Source of the DNA: Agelas oroides
Taxonomy: Eukaryota; Porifera; Demospongiae; Agelasida; Agelasidae
NCBI GenBank assembly: GCA_949130485.1
Contig: OX422184.1
Span: 16,268,324 to 16,332,323, forward strand
Direction of reading: 5' to 3'
DNA: 64,000 nucleotides
The translations under genes were made by a program, and so were the position numbers. The first letter of the stretch is position 1. Every line of letters begins with the position of its first letter. Shown one piece after another: positions 13,022-24,864 of the stretch. Under the pieces are notes generated by a model that searched no databases, was not told the origin of the DNA, and was given only the letters and a program-made list of their open reading frames with translations.

Positions 13022-13062
13022 AAAATCTCAATTGAACCCGGGTATAGCCTCGCTTCGCTCGG
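11531..13062. repeat. Three tandem copies of a ~490-520-base unit
   Basis: Three head-to-tail copies begin at about 11531, 12053 and 12543. Each opens 'actagggatacacattgtg', continues through 'cagaccagtctta' and 'cacaggtgga', carries a GAC microsatellite near its end, and closes with 'attgaacccgggtatagcc'. The array starts about 90 bases upstream of the TTC38 ATG and ends 10 bases before the donor side of an orphan exon. Similar short frames in each copy follow from the repetition and are not shown to be coding. Confidence 0.85.
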
Positions 13063-13072
13063 AATTACTTAC

Positions 13073-13183
13073 CAGGGGAATGATTTGTTGGGCGTGGCAT
13101 CCTTCTTCCTGCACGCATAGAGTTCTGTGATGTTCACCCTGTTGTGCTTTGAGTAGGCTTTCAGCTACTTGTAACTTTACCAA
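13073..13183 (-). CDS. Orphan internal exon, 37 codons
   Basis: The exon is framed by a minus-strand acceptor (cttacag before 13183) and a GTAAGT donor (13072-13067). It is open in one phase-0 frame that starts LVKLQVAESLLKAQQ and ends HAQQIIPL, which looks helical and Gln-rich. I do not recognise the product. It cannot extend TTC38 in frame: its phase-0 end would meet a TGA ahead of the TTC38 start. It may belong to a separate upstream gene broken by the tandem array, or be a chance match of splice signals. Confidence 0.4.
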
Positions 13184-13643
13184 CTGTAAGTCAAGAGATT
13201 TATTTGTAGTCTTACACACCTATAGTTAGCTACAATGTGGTCGATTTACTCACGGCTACATTCCCATTTTGAGCTATATAGATCTGATATCATCAGGGTC
13301 TTGAGCATCTCTACTGCTATTTGTGTTTGAATTGAAATGATTTTATCTCAAGAGAAAGGGTTACAAAAGGTATTCCTATAAAAGTGCTCCCCCTAGCGAA
13401 CAAGCAAACATTCTAGTTACATGACATTATGCTGGCATTATGCCTCATGTGTACCTACTGTGGCACAAATTATGCGGATATAATAGGCTCAGGCCTATTG
13501 GACACTTAACAAGGGGTAGGTGTGTCTACCCTCCCACACAATCTATGAGGGGGTACCATTTTTGATGGCTTAGAATGGCCCACAGGATAATTACCCTCCT
13601 ACAAATTATATTGATCGTGTTACGAACTGATGCATCATTTAAG

Positions 13644-13743
13644 TAGTCTCGCGAACCAGACCATTTCCGTTCCACAGCATCGATCATTTTTCACTGAAAG
13701 CGATCAGTGCTATGGAACGGAAAGGGTCTGGCTTGTGAGACTA
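13644..13743. mobile_element. 100-base palindromic MITE
   Basis: The ends TAGTCTCGCGAACCAGACC and GGTCTGGCTTGTGAGACTA are inverted matches, and the inner arms (ccgttccacagc / gctatggaacgg) extend the pairing. The transcript would fold into a near-complete hairpin. Confidence 0.7.
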
Positions 13744-13754
13744 AAGGCAGAAGC

Positions 13755-14127
13755 TAGTTGACCACTTAGCCTGAAGTGGTAAATTCTTATGTAAAACTAT
13801 GCATTGTATTGGTCTTACAGAAGGGGGTCCATGTGAACTTGCCTACTGTCCTGAGAAACATGCATGCTTTTGAGACTAGAGGGGAAAAGTCACTTGTCTC
13901 ACCTTTAGCTACCACTTTGACTGCATGCATGTACACTGTTGGTGATCCGTCAGCACATCATAGTTAACATTCTCTCGATACAGCATTCTTTTACGTACAT
14001 TGTCCATCAGTATACCAATATTCAATATTTAGTGACATGAGCAACTTATAATTGACCACTTAGCCTGAGGTGATAGAATTCTTATGTAAAACTATGCAAA
14101 ATGTTTTGGTCTTACAGAAGGGGGTCC
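13755..14127. repeat. Pair of ~75-base direct repeats
   Basis: Bases 13755-13830 and 14050-14127 share 'gaccacttagcctga', 'ttcttatgtaaaactatgca' and 'cttacagaagggggtcc'. No coding function is visible in the sequence between them. Confidence 0.65.
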
Positions 14128-14475
14128 GAATAATTGTTAGGCTTCACTTATATAGTCTTTCAGGCACTCTAATATTGCACTGCCAAAGACCAATAACCTT
14201 GGGTGGTAGTGGTTCATGAATCACACAGTCACAATACATGCATGTATTCTGCATTTTAATTTAGAGGCGGCAAATTTCCAGTCTTTTGTGACCTGTGGTG
14301 ACTTCCATCTTAATATTTTGGTAACTAGTAACTACGTAGTGCTGTAAACCATTACATGCTTTAGCATCCTCTCTAAATGATAACAGCGTGTAACTAGTAT
14401 GATCAAGGAATTCTATTTAGTAAAACAATCAACCAAAAAAGTTAATTGATGAGAAAAATGCAGATAATTACTTAC

Positions 14476-14774
14476 AAGGGGTAGTCACTTACATTTCATC
14501 TGCATGTTGAAGCATTGCGACTGGACCAGGATCCAAATTTTTTGATTGATGAAAGATGTGCCATATTGCTTGATATTGTTCCCTTAGTTCTGAAGCTCTT
14601 GCTTGCTCAATTTTCAAAGGTCAAATTGCAGCCACGTTTTGATCCGTTGATTTTTGCAGTTCGGAGGTCACCTTGACCCCATGATTGGCTCTCAAAAAGG
14701 ACTTTGATTGCTTGATTCAATTTTGATCCCAGTCGCAAATGCTTCAACACAGGACACATAAGTGACTACTCCTT
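14476..14774. mobile_element. 299-base MITE with ~45-base inverted ends
   Basis: The left end, AAGGGGTAGTCACTTA, and 'ttgaagcattgcgactgg' just inside it are mirrored on the right by 'cagtcgcaaatgcttcaa' and TAAGTGACTACTCCTT. The element sits about 150 bases past the stop codon of the seven-span gene. Confidence 0.7.
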
Positions 14775-14922
14775 AAGATATATATAGAGAGAGCATGGTG
14801 GACTATTTAGGTGATACTTAAACTCTTGCTAAATAATGATATTATAAGAAAGCCTCACGTTCTCACTACAGCTACTTTGTGTGAGGCTATAAAGAGGTCA
14901 TGGCATGTCCATTAATCACTAG

Positions 14923-17900
14923 CTATTCCAATTTTATATACGAACTAAAAAGATGCTGCATTTCACGTTCATCTTGTGGAGTGTCTTGAACATGTAGATC
15001 CTTTTTCATACCAGCCTTCCTCTTGATGACTTGTTCTCTTTGCCTTTTCTGGGCAGCTTGCATTGGCTGGGCGGGAAGTTCTTCCAGATTGTCATGAGCT
15101 TCCTGGTGGCTCAAAAAATGATAAAGCAATTCATTGAATCTCTCCCCTTCATCAAGACTTTTCCAGGTCCTTGATTTATATAGGTGACATTTTATTCCTG
15201 GCATTTTCTGCAGAACATTTTCTATTGCACCAGTAATTGAAAGTGAGCTACCTTTTTGATCAAAGATGACTTTGTAAGCAATCAGAGCAAGAACTAGAGT
15301 GTTGATACCATGCAAAAATGTGTACAGTCTAGTTGCTTCCTCCTCAACTGGATGACTAAGTGGGATAATTGCAAGCAAGCTTGTTATCACTGCTTGGCAG
15401 CCCAGCACGAGAAGCCAAACTAAAAATGAACATACTTCCTTGCAAGGTATTTTGCTGATGCACTTACATTCACACCTATCTGGAGCCACAACATAAGCTT
15501 TCTTCACCATGAAGAACTGTACAAAGATGGTAATACCGATATAAACTCCAATACCACCAGCATTGACAGGATCTGTTACTAAAGCAATAACAATGTAGTG
15601 GATATGTGATGCCAGACAAAGTAGAGGAGCAGTTCCACTTAACATCATGAACAGGTATGATCTTTCTACACGACTGAGTTCTGCTTCACCCTTTCCACAC
15701 ATGCAGCAAATGAAAATGAAGTTAATAACCAAGGCCAAAAGTGTAAAGAACAAGTCACACACCAATAATGCTACAGGGTAGTGAAAGAGGAGAGCGTTAT
15801 TATGAAAGTATTCCGAGGGTGGCAGATTGTAATCACGATATACAGTAGCGAATACATCCATGGTAATGATGTAGAGCCACAAGATACAGCATAATAAAAA
15901 ATAAGCCCAAGTAGTTGCCCTGCGTTTGGTTGCCCTGCCTTTTGGGTCTTTGGTGTGTTCCTGTACATACGTTTTGATAGAATCGTAAGAACAGCCAATG
16001 AAAAGTGCAATCAGGATGGAACCCAGTAGGGGGAAGACAACCTGAAACACGTATAGTATCACAACTGAATTGTCCTCATAACCATAAATCTCAAGCATGT
16101 CCAGATTGGCTGCTTCAGCATGGTAATCACTACTGATTCGAGGATTAGGATCCAGCCACTTCGCATAAAGCTTGAGCTGCATGAATGTAACAGATATGTG
16201 TGTAATATAAAGTAGAGTAGTATAGAATTTATATTTCCCAATCGGATGCTGTGGCTACAACTTTATTTCTTTTTCATTTTGTGTGGCTACCGTCCAGCTA
16301 GGTGCATTAACTTGAACCATGGTCAGAAAAGTAGTTGCATTTTAGTAACCAGTGCGGTAACTGGTATGGCTAACTGTGACAATCGACTGGCACAGTTGTT
16401 TAATGTACAGAGTATTAGCTTTTATTTGCTGCATTTGATAGCATGAGAACATGGATGCACAATCAGTAACCGTGAGTGATATAAACACTTCACTCAAATA
16501 GCAGGTATGGCTTGTATAGTTACTGTGAATTATAGCTAGTGATAGTGATTTTGTGTTCTATGACTGAGCCTGAGAGCCATGTACTACAGCCAGCCCCTAC
16601 GTATCAATCATTAAGTAGTGGCTAGTGTCCGAAAAGTTGAGCCAAGTAAAGGTTTTTGGTACAGCTACGGAGGTGTAGCTGGAATACAGCTGATGCCAGG
16701 GCACAGCATGGGCACACTACGTTTGCGATAACCTCTTTGCAAGTAGGGGGTTTGGGGGTATGCTCACCAAGAAAATTTTGAGAACTTTAACCATGCCTTC
16801 AGTACAAACCTGTGTGCAGTGTAGCTAAATGTCACTTCCCACTTACGGTAAACTTACATACATTGAGATCAGGGGAGCTAACGAGACCCTGTTATTCTGT
16901 TCGATTTCAACACCTTTATGCATTTTAGCGCCCAATTCGCAATTGACAACGGTACATTTGGTGCCTATTATTTTCAGGCATGCCTGCACCGGTGGGGCAC
17001 AGTCTCTAGTTGCTAGGGCATGTGCTCCAGTGTGCCCCAGCTTGGCTACACCACTGCTCTGCGATGCACTTTCCAAACGCTCAGTCATACTCTACTATGG
17101 CACTACCATACATTCTGCCATGACTGCCACAGCTTTGCTATACTCCAGCATGTTTTCTCTATGCACTCTGCCATGACTCTGCCATATACTATGCCATGGC
17201 AGACCTTTGCCATACTCAACCAAGGCTCTTCCATTCGCTCTGCTTGAATTAACAAGACAATCATTACATTAGCAAATTATGTTACTCAAAGTACTAACCT
17301 CTGGTTATGTAGCCTTCCTCGTCAGTGTACAGCAAGGTAAAGCTCTAAAAATGTGGCCACCATGTGCTCAACAGCCCAATTACACAGTACTATGCACACC
17401 TACCAGAAATGTACCAGAAGACGCAGCCTAAGTTAGGGACACCTCGCTATATGTAATGGCAAAATGTTTCCTTTGATGGTGTCCGTGATTGAGGGCTTCC
17501 ACTATATACTTCCCAGAAGCCCTAGTAATATACTGTGCAACTAGTATGCTGCTACAGCGAGGCATACTACTCTACCACTGTTTTGCTATACATTCTCCAA
17601 AGGCTCAAAGCTTAGAGTGTCCGCATATTTAAACTATGGCAGTATGAGTAAGTTGTTGCAGCTATATATCCTGAAAATGAAAGCAATTTGTTGTCATGGC
17701 AACTAATTAACAGCAGCCAAATTAGTGCAAACCACTGTTGCAAGAAATACAGCAATTTGGGAATTGAAACTGCAACCAGAGATAGCCACAGTTACTGGCA
17801 CCATCAACATTCCTCTTGTATGAAGCCTGATACATGATTATCATAAATGGGTAACCATCAGACAGTCTGGAGAGATCCTTTATAATATGAACTTGTACAC

Positions 17901-20900
17901 CATCCACATTGACTCTCAACACGTACTTTAAACAGCAGACATGCCAACAGATCTTTGTTCTTAGGCTGAAAAGTTTTCTAGAACAGTCACCAAAAACTAG
18001 CTATGTTTTGTATGGTTCTAGTGAAGATTTGCCTCCGAAATTGTGACACTTTTGGTCCCCTGGGCTCAATAAAACACCTGCCATTGGAGAATCATTGCCA
18101 CAAACTTTCATTGCTTGTTGCTTGCTCTCTATACTCTCTAGAAACCCTAGAAATCCACTGTACAACCTATTATGCTGCTTGCTAGTTCTGCACAATGGCC
18201 CTCATTAAAACCCACACCGGACCGTACTGGACCGGACCGACCAAAAGTGCACCGGAAATAGTGGTTGATGCGTGTACAGCACAGTAGATTAGTCAGAGAA
18301 GAGCCAGTGGCTAACTGAGCAGTAGCAGGAACGTGTGATGGTTCTTTCTTACTCAGATTTCAAGCAAAACATCTCAAAAGCAAGCAACTAGGTGATCGCT
18401 GATACCCACAGCTGAAACCCTGCCCACTAACTTATGGTGGTCTGGAAGTAACTTATTTCTAAGATTTCGCTGCTTGTAACTGGAGGACAATACATCGAAA
18501 GACAACATGCACGCATAAATGCCGCTGCTATAGTCATTTCCAACAGCAACGGCAAAGAGGAGTAAGTGTGGTCAGGCACTTGCATGGCTTGTTCACGTTG
18601 CATGACTCTTGACTGCGGAAATCAGAAAGCTATACAGTGAACTTTTTGAACGTACCTCGAGTCATTCCTGTTTTGTTACAATGTATCGATACAAGTACCA
18701 GTCATCCAATTGCAACTTACTTGCCTTGTATTGTAATGACAAAAGCAGCACTCACAGTTCATGTACACGACACAGGGATGACATACGGCAGCAGCTTATG
18801 GACCACTTCACACCGCTCATAAGCTCCTGCCCAAGGTAAAGCTGAGTACACAGAAAACTATTACTGCTGGGCTCCTCCTATCCTGTTAGCACCGTCCACG
18901 CAATACAACTACACCTGGTGCACTTCGCAGTTGGTCTGGTCCAGTCCGGTCTGGTCCGGGTTTTACCACACAAGGAACTTAAAGTTCTAGTAATGTGTGT
19001 AATAGTCTGTGTACTAAGTAGCTATTAGCCAAAGGTATGTAGAATGAGGGTTGCCACACCTGCAGATGATGCAGCCACTTGCAAGCTAGGGCAGCTATTA
19101 GGTATGGCCACATGGCCACTCACACTCAAAATGTTGTAGTTTCTCAATATCTAACTCTGTATTTCAAGATTTGAGCCTTAGGCAGGAAAAGAACAATTTA
19201 CGTGGCTTTTCTCAAAAAGGAGTCATGTTTCTAGTTGAAATCCAATTGCTCATACTACTTTCCTGAGAGAACTATTCTTTCCGAATCAGCTGAAGTCTAC
19301 TCTTCTTATCGCCAACATGACAAGTTGTCTCCTCATGAGTGAAGACATGAATGAAGCACTGCAAGTGATTAGAGGAACTTGTGGTTCCAGAACAAGTGAT
19401 TCAAACTTTAGCTTCACAGACCCACCCTGTCAACATACATGTATTATCTCAGCTTAGTATCTCATAAATTCATTGAAGTAGGTACGACATGTGGTTTACA
19501 GCAATGATAATACCCCTTTCTGAAAATGAAAACAATTTGTTGTCATGACAACTAAGTAGCAGCACTTTTCCCATGGTGAAATCAAAGATTCTACATACAC
19601 TTGCTACATACACAGTGCACATAACTCCACTATGTTTGCTTTGAAAGCGCTTGGCAGAATGACTTCTAGTGTTACAGACGTGCGTCTCACATCACGCTTT
19701 AGTAGAAGAGGTAAGGACAAGTCTGAGCATTGTTAGCACCAGTACAAGCCTAAACTGTTCCCTCGGTACCATGATAGCCAAGGTGCATAATTCCAAGGTT
19801 CCGCATTGTTTACATAGATACAACTGTCTTCCTGTTTATGGTGAGATAATGCCTGCCCCAGGGGAAATTTAGGCAGCATGTGCAAAATAGCTGGACCCAG
19901 TCCTTTTAATGTGCCTGAGGTGTATGAACAGTCTAGCTTGTCATTCATGCATGGCACTTTGAAGTAAACCTCGCCACCATGCATACATTCTGCTCTCTGG
20001 CAAATTTGTAGCCATCTTGTCAAGCGGTCATCAGACTCAAACCATACATCTAGCAGCATGCTACAAATGCGTTCAACTTGAGTCGTTTTTGCCCCTTGTC
20101 TCTTCCACATCAACATTGCACCCTGGCTGTAGCCCTTCACCCTTGTTCTCACGCCTTAAAGTACACATCACCATTTCAAGTTTTATACACAGTATGTAAG
20201 GTTGATGAGTGTTATAAAACAGTTGTCAAAGCTGATAGCTTATCATTGCTCAAAGTGATGCCTTACTCCTGCTCCCAGCTCTCAGTCTCAATGGTATACC
20301 CCATCTAGAAGTCAAACATGCCTAGTCCACAACTATCCTGTCAGACTAAAAAAAATAAAACAACTAACAGCTATGCAAGTCAATTAGCTACAAACATGTG
20401 GTACTGCGCTTTGCAGGTAGGTTGTCAGCAGTTACAAGACTAAAGTAAACTTGTGGTTTACCTGGTCAATGAATGGCTTCATAGGCTGACTCACACTTTA
20501 TGGTTTCTTCAAAGGACTTTAATCAACCACAAATACACGCTGTCCGTTTCCTTCTGACAACCTACCTGCAAAGCGCAGTAGCTGATATAAATCAATCTCC
20601 GACTACTGCACAGTTGTCCAACACTGAGGCACACTGATTAGCTAAATGAGCAGTTAGAATACAGAGGAAATAACAGACTCAAATATTTGACAGTAGAAGC
20701 ACCTCATTACAATTTGGTAAGTTTCACAAGCCAGGCAAATTGTATGTGATGAATTTCAGCATTGTTTTCTCATGCAAAGACCTAGTACTGATGAAGCTCC
20801 TCAACCAAGGAGATGTGTTATCTGCTTAGTAAACTATAAATATAGCCAGAGAGTTGCATTGTATTAGTATACTCACCCTTTGAGTAAGAAACTCCATGAA

Positions 20901-21389
20901 ATCCTCGTTGGCATTCATACATTCAGCTGGCAAGGTAAGGGTTACATTACTCCTTCGCCAAACTGGATTCGCTAAAAACATGGATGTGAACTGAAACACT
21001 CGCAGTGGTTGGAAGAAATAGAAGGTTCCCGAACTCCAGAACCATGTCTTGTTTTGCGTTGGGGTATTGCTATCACTGCATGGGCTTGAGATATTCGTGT
21101 CACTGCAGTTTGAGATATTAGCTTTGCTGCATGAGTTTGAAATATCACTGCACGAATTCAAAATAAAGTGATAGGTTACTGCCACAAAAACAGGATGTTT
21201 TTTTTTAGGAGGGTTAAATGTTTTCTGAAGTTGATATTTGTTGTCACTTGTATTCAAAAGATGGGATGCAAGAACTTGAAAGCATTGATCACAGGGTTTG
21301 CCTTCATCCATGCAGTCTCCTGCCACTGCATGCAGCAGAAATACAAACATAAGTACATGAACAATCACATAACCAGGTTGTGATGCCAT
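14923..21389 (-). CDS. Unrecognised seven-span membrane protein with Cys/Asn-rich ectodomain (2 exons)
   Basis: Exon 1 is 21389-20877, from an ATG to a GTGAGT donor, 171 codons, phase 0. Exon 2 is 16176-14923, from an acceptor ending in gcag to the stop, 417 residues. Together they give about 588 residues. Exon 1 starts with a signal peptide (VIVHVLMFVFLLHAVAG) followed by CxxC-type cysteines and a degenerate CSD-x-NIS repeat with several N-glycosylation sites. Exon 2 has about seven hydrophobic spans, near residues 38-60, 91-115, 132-160, 172-198, 207-230, 247-272 and 283-305 of the exon, then a charged Gln/Lys/Arg-rich cytoplasmic tail of about 110 residues. I do not recognise the family. 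A receptor or transporter role would be a guess. The 4.7-kb intron could hide a further exon. Confidence 0.75.
17671..19565. repeat. Diverged direct repeats in the intron of the seven-span gene
   Basis: 'caatttgttgtcatg(g/a)caacta' occurs at about 17686 and 19532. Segments near 17500-17560 and 18116-18185 also resemble each other ('aaccctagaaatccactg' against 'agccctagtaatatactg'). They look like old copies of one interspersed repeat. Confidence 0.45.
18206..18965. mobile_element. 760-base element with ~47-base terminal inverted repeats
   Basis: The left end, TAAAACCCACACCGGACC, and a further 28 bases up to GTGCACC are mirrored on the right, ending in GGTCCGGGTTTTA. The interior has no transposase-like frame, so the element is non-autonomous. 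No clear target duplication was found. It lies inside the intron of the seven-span gene. Confidence 0.75.
20402..20580. mobile_element. 179-base MITE
   Basis: The 27-base arms at 20402-20428 and 20554-20580 are exact inverted copies; the left arm begins TACTGCGCTTTGCAGGTAGG. This is another insertion in the intron of the seven-span gene, about 300 bases from its exon 1. Confidence 0.8.
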
Positions 21390-22081
21390 TCTGTGTGTGG
21401 TAAAAGAGAGGACAGATCAGAATTATGTATATGATCCCATAACTCATGCAGTTATGTACAAACATAAAATGAGAAACATGACATTGTACTGTAGTCAGAC
21501 CTGTGCATTGCCAATCATGCAATCAATGCCAATCCATCACTCTTCTAAAAAGATGATGAATAACAAACCTTAGATTGTTAATTCATCAACAAATTAGCCT
21601 TTATCAGGAACGCAACAAACTACCAGACTATTTCTAGCCCAGAATGTGGTGAGTTGGAGTACTTTTGACATGAGATGTAGCAGCTCACTGAACAAGATTT
21701 CAAATTCTACAAGGCGGCCCACTTAAGACAAACCACAAAGTAGATTAGGTAGATAACACCTTTACATGTAGCCCAACCACAGTTTGTTGTACGGATTCCT
21801 CATTGATTTTGTGGCTTGGCCTGGACTTCCTTCTAGAACAGATAAGGATCCCACATCACTGATGTTGAAACCATGGTTCCCACACTCTTTAGTCTGGGTG
21901 TCTACTGGCTTCGATTGGCCAACTCTTTGTGGGGTAAAATAAACCCCATCACAGTGTGCAGCTGTATGTTTTCCCAACAACCTCTGCTTATTGAGTTAAA
22001 CCCTATTGTATCTTCTAGAGGCTTCTTTGAATACTGACACCTTTTTCGATCTGTATTTTGGGAGTTAGCACTGGAAACTTC
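21390..22081. other. Upstream flank of the seven-span gene
   Basis: No gene was recognised. The promoter of the minus-strand seven-span gene should lie here, but no clear TATA or initiator element stands out. Confidence 0.4.
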
Positions 22082-22210
22082 TAGCCTTGTTCCCACGCCT
22101 CCCCCGTTTGCGTTCACAATAATACATGGCTGGGGAAGAACACTGGTCTTCCACTCCCGTGTGTTATTGTGAACGCAAACGGAAGGTAAAAACACATGGG
22201 AACGAGGCTA
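22082..22210. mobile_element. 129-base MITE, TAGCCTCGTTCCCA family
   Basis: The ends TAGCCTTGTTCCCA and TGGGAACGAGGCTA are inverted. An inner pair, CGTTTGCGTTCACAATAA and TTATTGTGAACGCAAACG, is exact. Confidence 0.8.
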
Positions 22211-22245
22211 AGAAACTTCAGTCACAGCTTTTCTTTGCAAGTTTG

Positions 22246-22587
22246 TGACTTTGACCCCACCCACTCATTTGTGAGCATTCATTAATCAGGGCTAGAGACC
22301 AAAAGCTGCCTTCGTTGCCAGAAATGAAGCCTCTACAACTTGAAAGGAGCATTTTCTACACCTTTTTTTTGTGCAGGGAAGAAAAAAAAATTACCAACCC
22401 GGTGCCAAAAAAGGCATTTCTACAGCCAGCTGTAACAGTTGCCATGCACTGTCACCAAGAGGGTGACACCCACCCACCTCCCCCTGTCCCACTCTTTCTG
22501 CTAGTACAGAACCGGATTGTGCCAATTGATAACATGGGGCCAAAGTTGAATGACAACCATAGTCGACATTAGTAGTTAAAGGGTTAA
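22246..22587. repeat. Interspersed repeat B, copy 1
   Basis: It shares with 54647-55021 and 40390-40650 the motifs 'cacccacctccccctgtccca', 'tttctgctag' and 'ccatgcactgtca'. It ends AAAGGGTTAA, which would fit an element using TTAA targets (piggyBac-like), although the left end is unclear. Confidence 0.6.
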
Positions 22588-22782
22588 ACCATACAGCCGT
22601 TGTTCCTTAATCTGTATTGTTCATATAGTAGTTTGTAACCCATTTGAAGCTATAAACATACTATTTTTAAAATGCTTATTTTTGGTTCTTCTAACAAGAA
22701 TTCTGCTGTTGTGCTAAATTAAACTACGTAAAAAAGAAGAAATAAAAAATAATTGTTGTAGCATTAATACTGTATCAGCTGG

Positions 22783-23094
22783 TTGACTCTGAGGATGATA
22801 AGGATGACTGCTCCCTTGGTGAGGTACTGCATGGATCACACATCATGTACGTATGAGGCCAAAGATTATGCAACAGTTGTAAGCTTTGTAAGGAATGGAG
22901 TGAAAGAATGGGTGCCAATTGTTGTGACTAACTATGGCAAGGAGCTAGGTGTGAAAGAAATGGAGACATGCAAGAAAATTGTCTACTTTCAGAATGAAAA
23001 TTGTCCCCATTTGTCCATAAGGAAAGGAAAATGTCAGTTCCCTACACCAATTGCTAGACAAACTCGTTCACGGCTAAAATCAGAGACACCATAG
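22783..23094 (+). CDS. Hypothetical ORF, 103 codons
   Basis: An uninterrupted frame follows repeat B and contains a Cys/Lys-rich stretch (METCKKIVYFQNENCPHL) and an Arg-rich end. I do not recognise it. It lies between two TTAA-rich motifs (22577-22587 and 23108-23118), so it may be a fragment of a mobile element and not a host gene. Confidence 0.25.
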   Translation: MTLRMIRMTAPLVRYCMDHTSCTYEAKDYATVVSFVRNGVKEWVPIVVTNYGKELGVKEMETCKKIVYFQNENCPHLSIRKGKCQFPTPIARQTRSRLKSETP

Positions 23095-23639
23095 TGCTTA
23101 AGGGTATTAAGGGTTAATATGGATACACATTGTCTGGCTTGAATGAATGAATGAATCTTTTTATGTCTCGTCCCTAGGACAGCAGGCCACTTTTGGCCCA
23201 TGAGACCAGAATACAGTATACAACAAATTATCATAACACAGAAGTAAACCTATTGTGTCCTTGCCTCCAAGCTGTATGTATTCTGAACAAACTGACCTCT
23301 TGTGGTCAAGAAGCTTACAGGCCGTAGAAGATTACACTTCCGTTCTCAGCACATACATCACTCTCTAAACTTGACTATTACGTACAACGTTACTTACCCT
23401 ACCTCGCTGCGGTGAGTAAAACAGTGACTTGTTACACCTGCTGTAAAATATCTTGGTCAGTCAACTACCAAAGATCTCCTTGAATCGCATCTAGTAGTCG
23501 AACCGCAACCACCATGGAAAATGCTAGTAGTATGACGTTGGTATTTTCGGTCGGCTTGGTATGCGGACTGATCTCCCGAAGGGATCCTCACCATGCCCGA
23601 TGACGTCATACTGACGTCTGCCGTACTTCTTCGAATAGA

Positions 23640-23740
23640 CGCCGCCCTCGAATAGTCGCAGCCCACGAATAGTAGCCGCACAATTGAAGCTCTGAGCAAA
23701 TTAAACGCCGCCCTCGAATAGTGGTTGCCGTCGAATATCA
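23640..23740. repeat. Short CGAATAGT-based repeats
   Basis: Several imperfect units of 'gccgccctcgaatagt' occur in a GC-rich stretch just before the 13-base minisatellite. Confidence 0.5.
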
Positions 23741-23818
23741 GCAGCACAGAAACGTGCAACATGGGGGCACAAAATGAGGGCACAACATGACGGCACAACA
23801 TGGGGGCACAATATGAGG

Positions 23819-24864
23819 CAGTGGCGGATCTAGAGGGGGTTCCATGGGTTCCATGGAACCCCTCTTTTGAAGGGCTGCCTTCGCGTATACTTAGTAAGTC
23901 TGCGCAAACGTAACCACGTACACTACGGCCCACACTGGAGATACGCAGAAGCCACACTGAAGTATTTGTACCTCTCAGCTCCACAGAGCAACGACTGAAC
24001 GAGTACAGTAGCTTTTCCTTTTTTTCCCGCGCCTCACGGCTGCTTTGCAGCCTCTGTGGAGCGAAACGGAGCCAAGCCTTTAAATTCTGCGAGCGTTTAA
24101 AGGCTTCAAACACAATGACTAGATTTGGCAGGAGGTCGTCCAACTGTTACAGTGGCGTCCGTAGCGGCCGTAGCGGCTTTGGCCGCTACACGTTTAGGCC
24201 GCAAATTAATATTCATAACCTGCTAAAGTTACTATAATAGCCTCGTTCCCTGGGAACGAGCCTAAGCTCAAGCAGCCTCTTCGTTGCACCAGTCTCATAT
24301 GCAGTTACATGCGTACATTTCCGCTTAAAGTACACTACAAAGTAATCAAAATCTTGGCAGTGAGATGGCTTGGTACGAGGCTAGTGCACATTTTCACAGA
24401 GACTACTACAAGCGACGAAAGCTGGGCGGTCTCCTGGGAACAACGACGAAGTCAGTACGTATAATCTTACTGTTTTCCAAATACTTTACTGGACGGTTGG
24501 GAAGGTCTGAAAGCTTATACCCTTGAAAAAAGGCTTTATTTTTCAGTCTAAAGGTGCACACTTTGAAAAAAAATCGCCGGCGCGCTATGCGCGGCAAAAT
24601 TATTTTACATTTTTCCGCCGAGCTTCGCGCGGTATAACATGGCCTCTACACTTCAAACTTGCTTCCTACGCCTATGCAACTCTTGCTATTTCACCCCAAA
24701 ACGGAACCAGAAACGATCTCAGAAGGTCTGAAATCAAAAATTTTCCTGGGGAGGGCATGCCCCCAGACCTCCCTAGAGTCGCGCGCGCTTTATTATGCTT
24801 CGCCAAGTATAGCGATCAAGTGCACCCTGGAACCCCCCTTTTCAAAATCCTAGATCCGCCACTG
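23819..24864. mobile_element. Non-autonomous hAT-like element inside the minisatellite
   Basis: The ends are exact 15-base inverted copies, CAGTGGCGGATCTAG and CTAGATCCGCCACTG, a form typical of hAT-type ends. The minisatellite resumes right after it. TGAGG flanks both sides (23814-23818 and 24865-24869); this may be a short duplication, but in a repeat array it is ambiguous and shorter than the usual 8 bases. No transposase is visible inside. Confidence 0.82.
24239..24266. repeat. Minimal TAGCCTCGTTCC palindrome
   Basis: A 28-base near-palindrome consists of just the two ends of the TAGCCTCGTTCCCAGGC family back to back. It lies inside the hAT-like element. Confidence 0.6.

Noticed and set aside
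19733..20152. 139-codon minus-strand frame in the intron of the seven-span gene
   Set aside because: There is no recognisable similarity, no paired splice signals in phase with the flanking exons, and it lies among transposon copies.
23457..24143. 228-codon minus-strand frame
   Set aside because: It crosses from unique sequence through a minisatellite block into the hAT-like element, so it is a chance join of unrelated parts.
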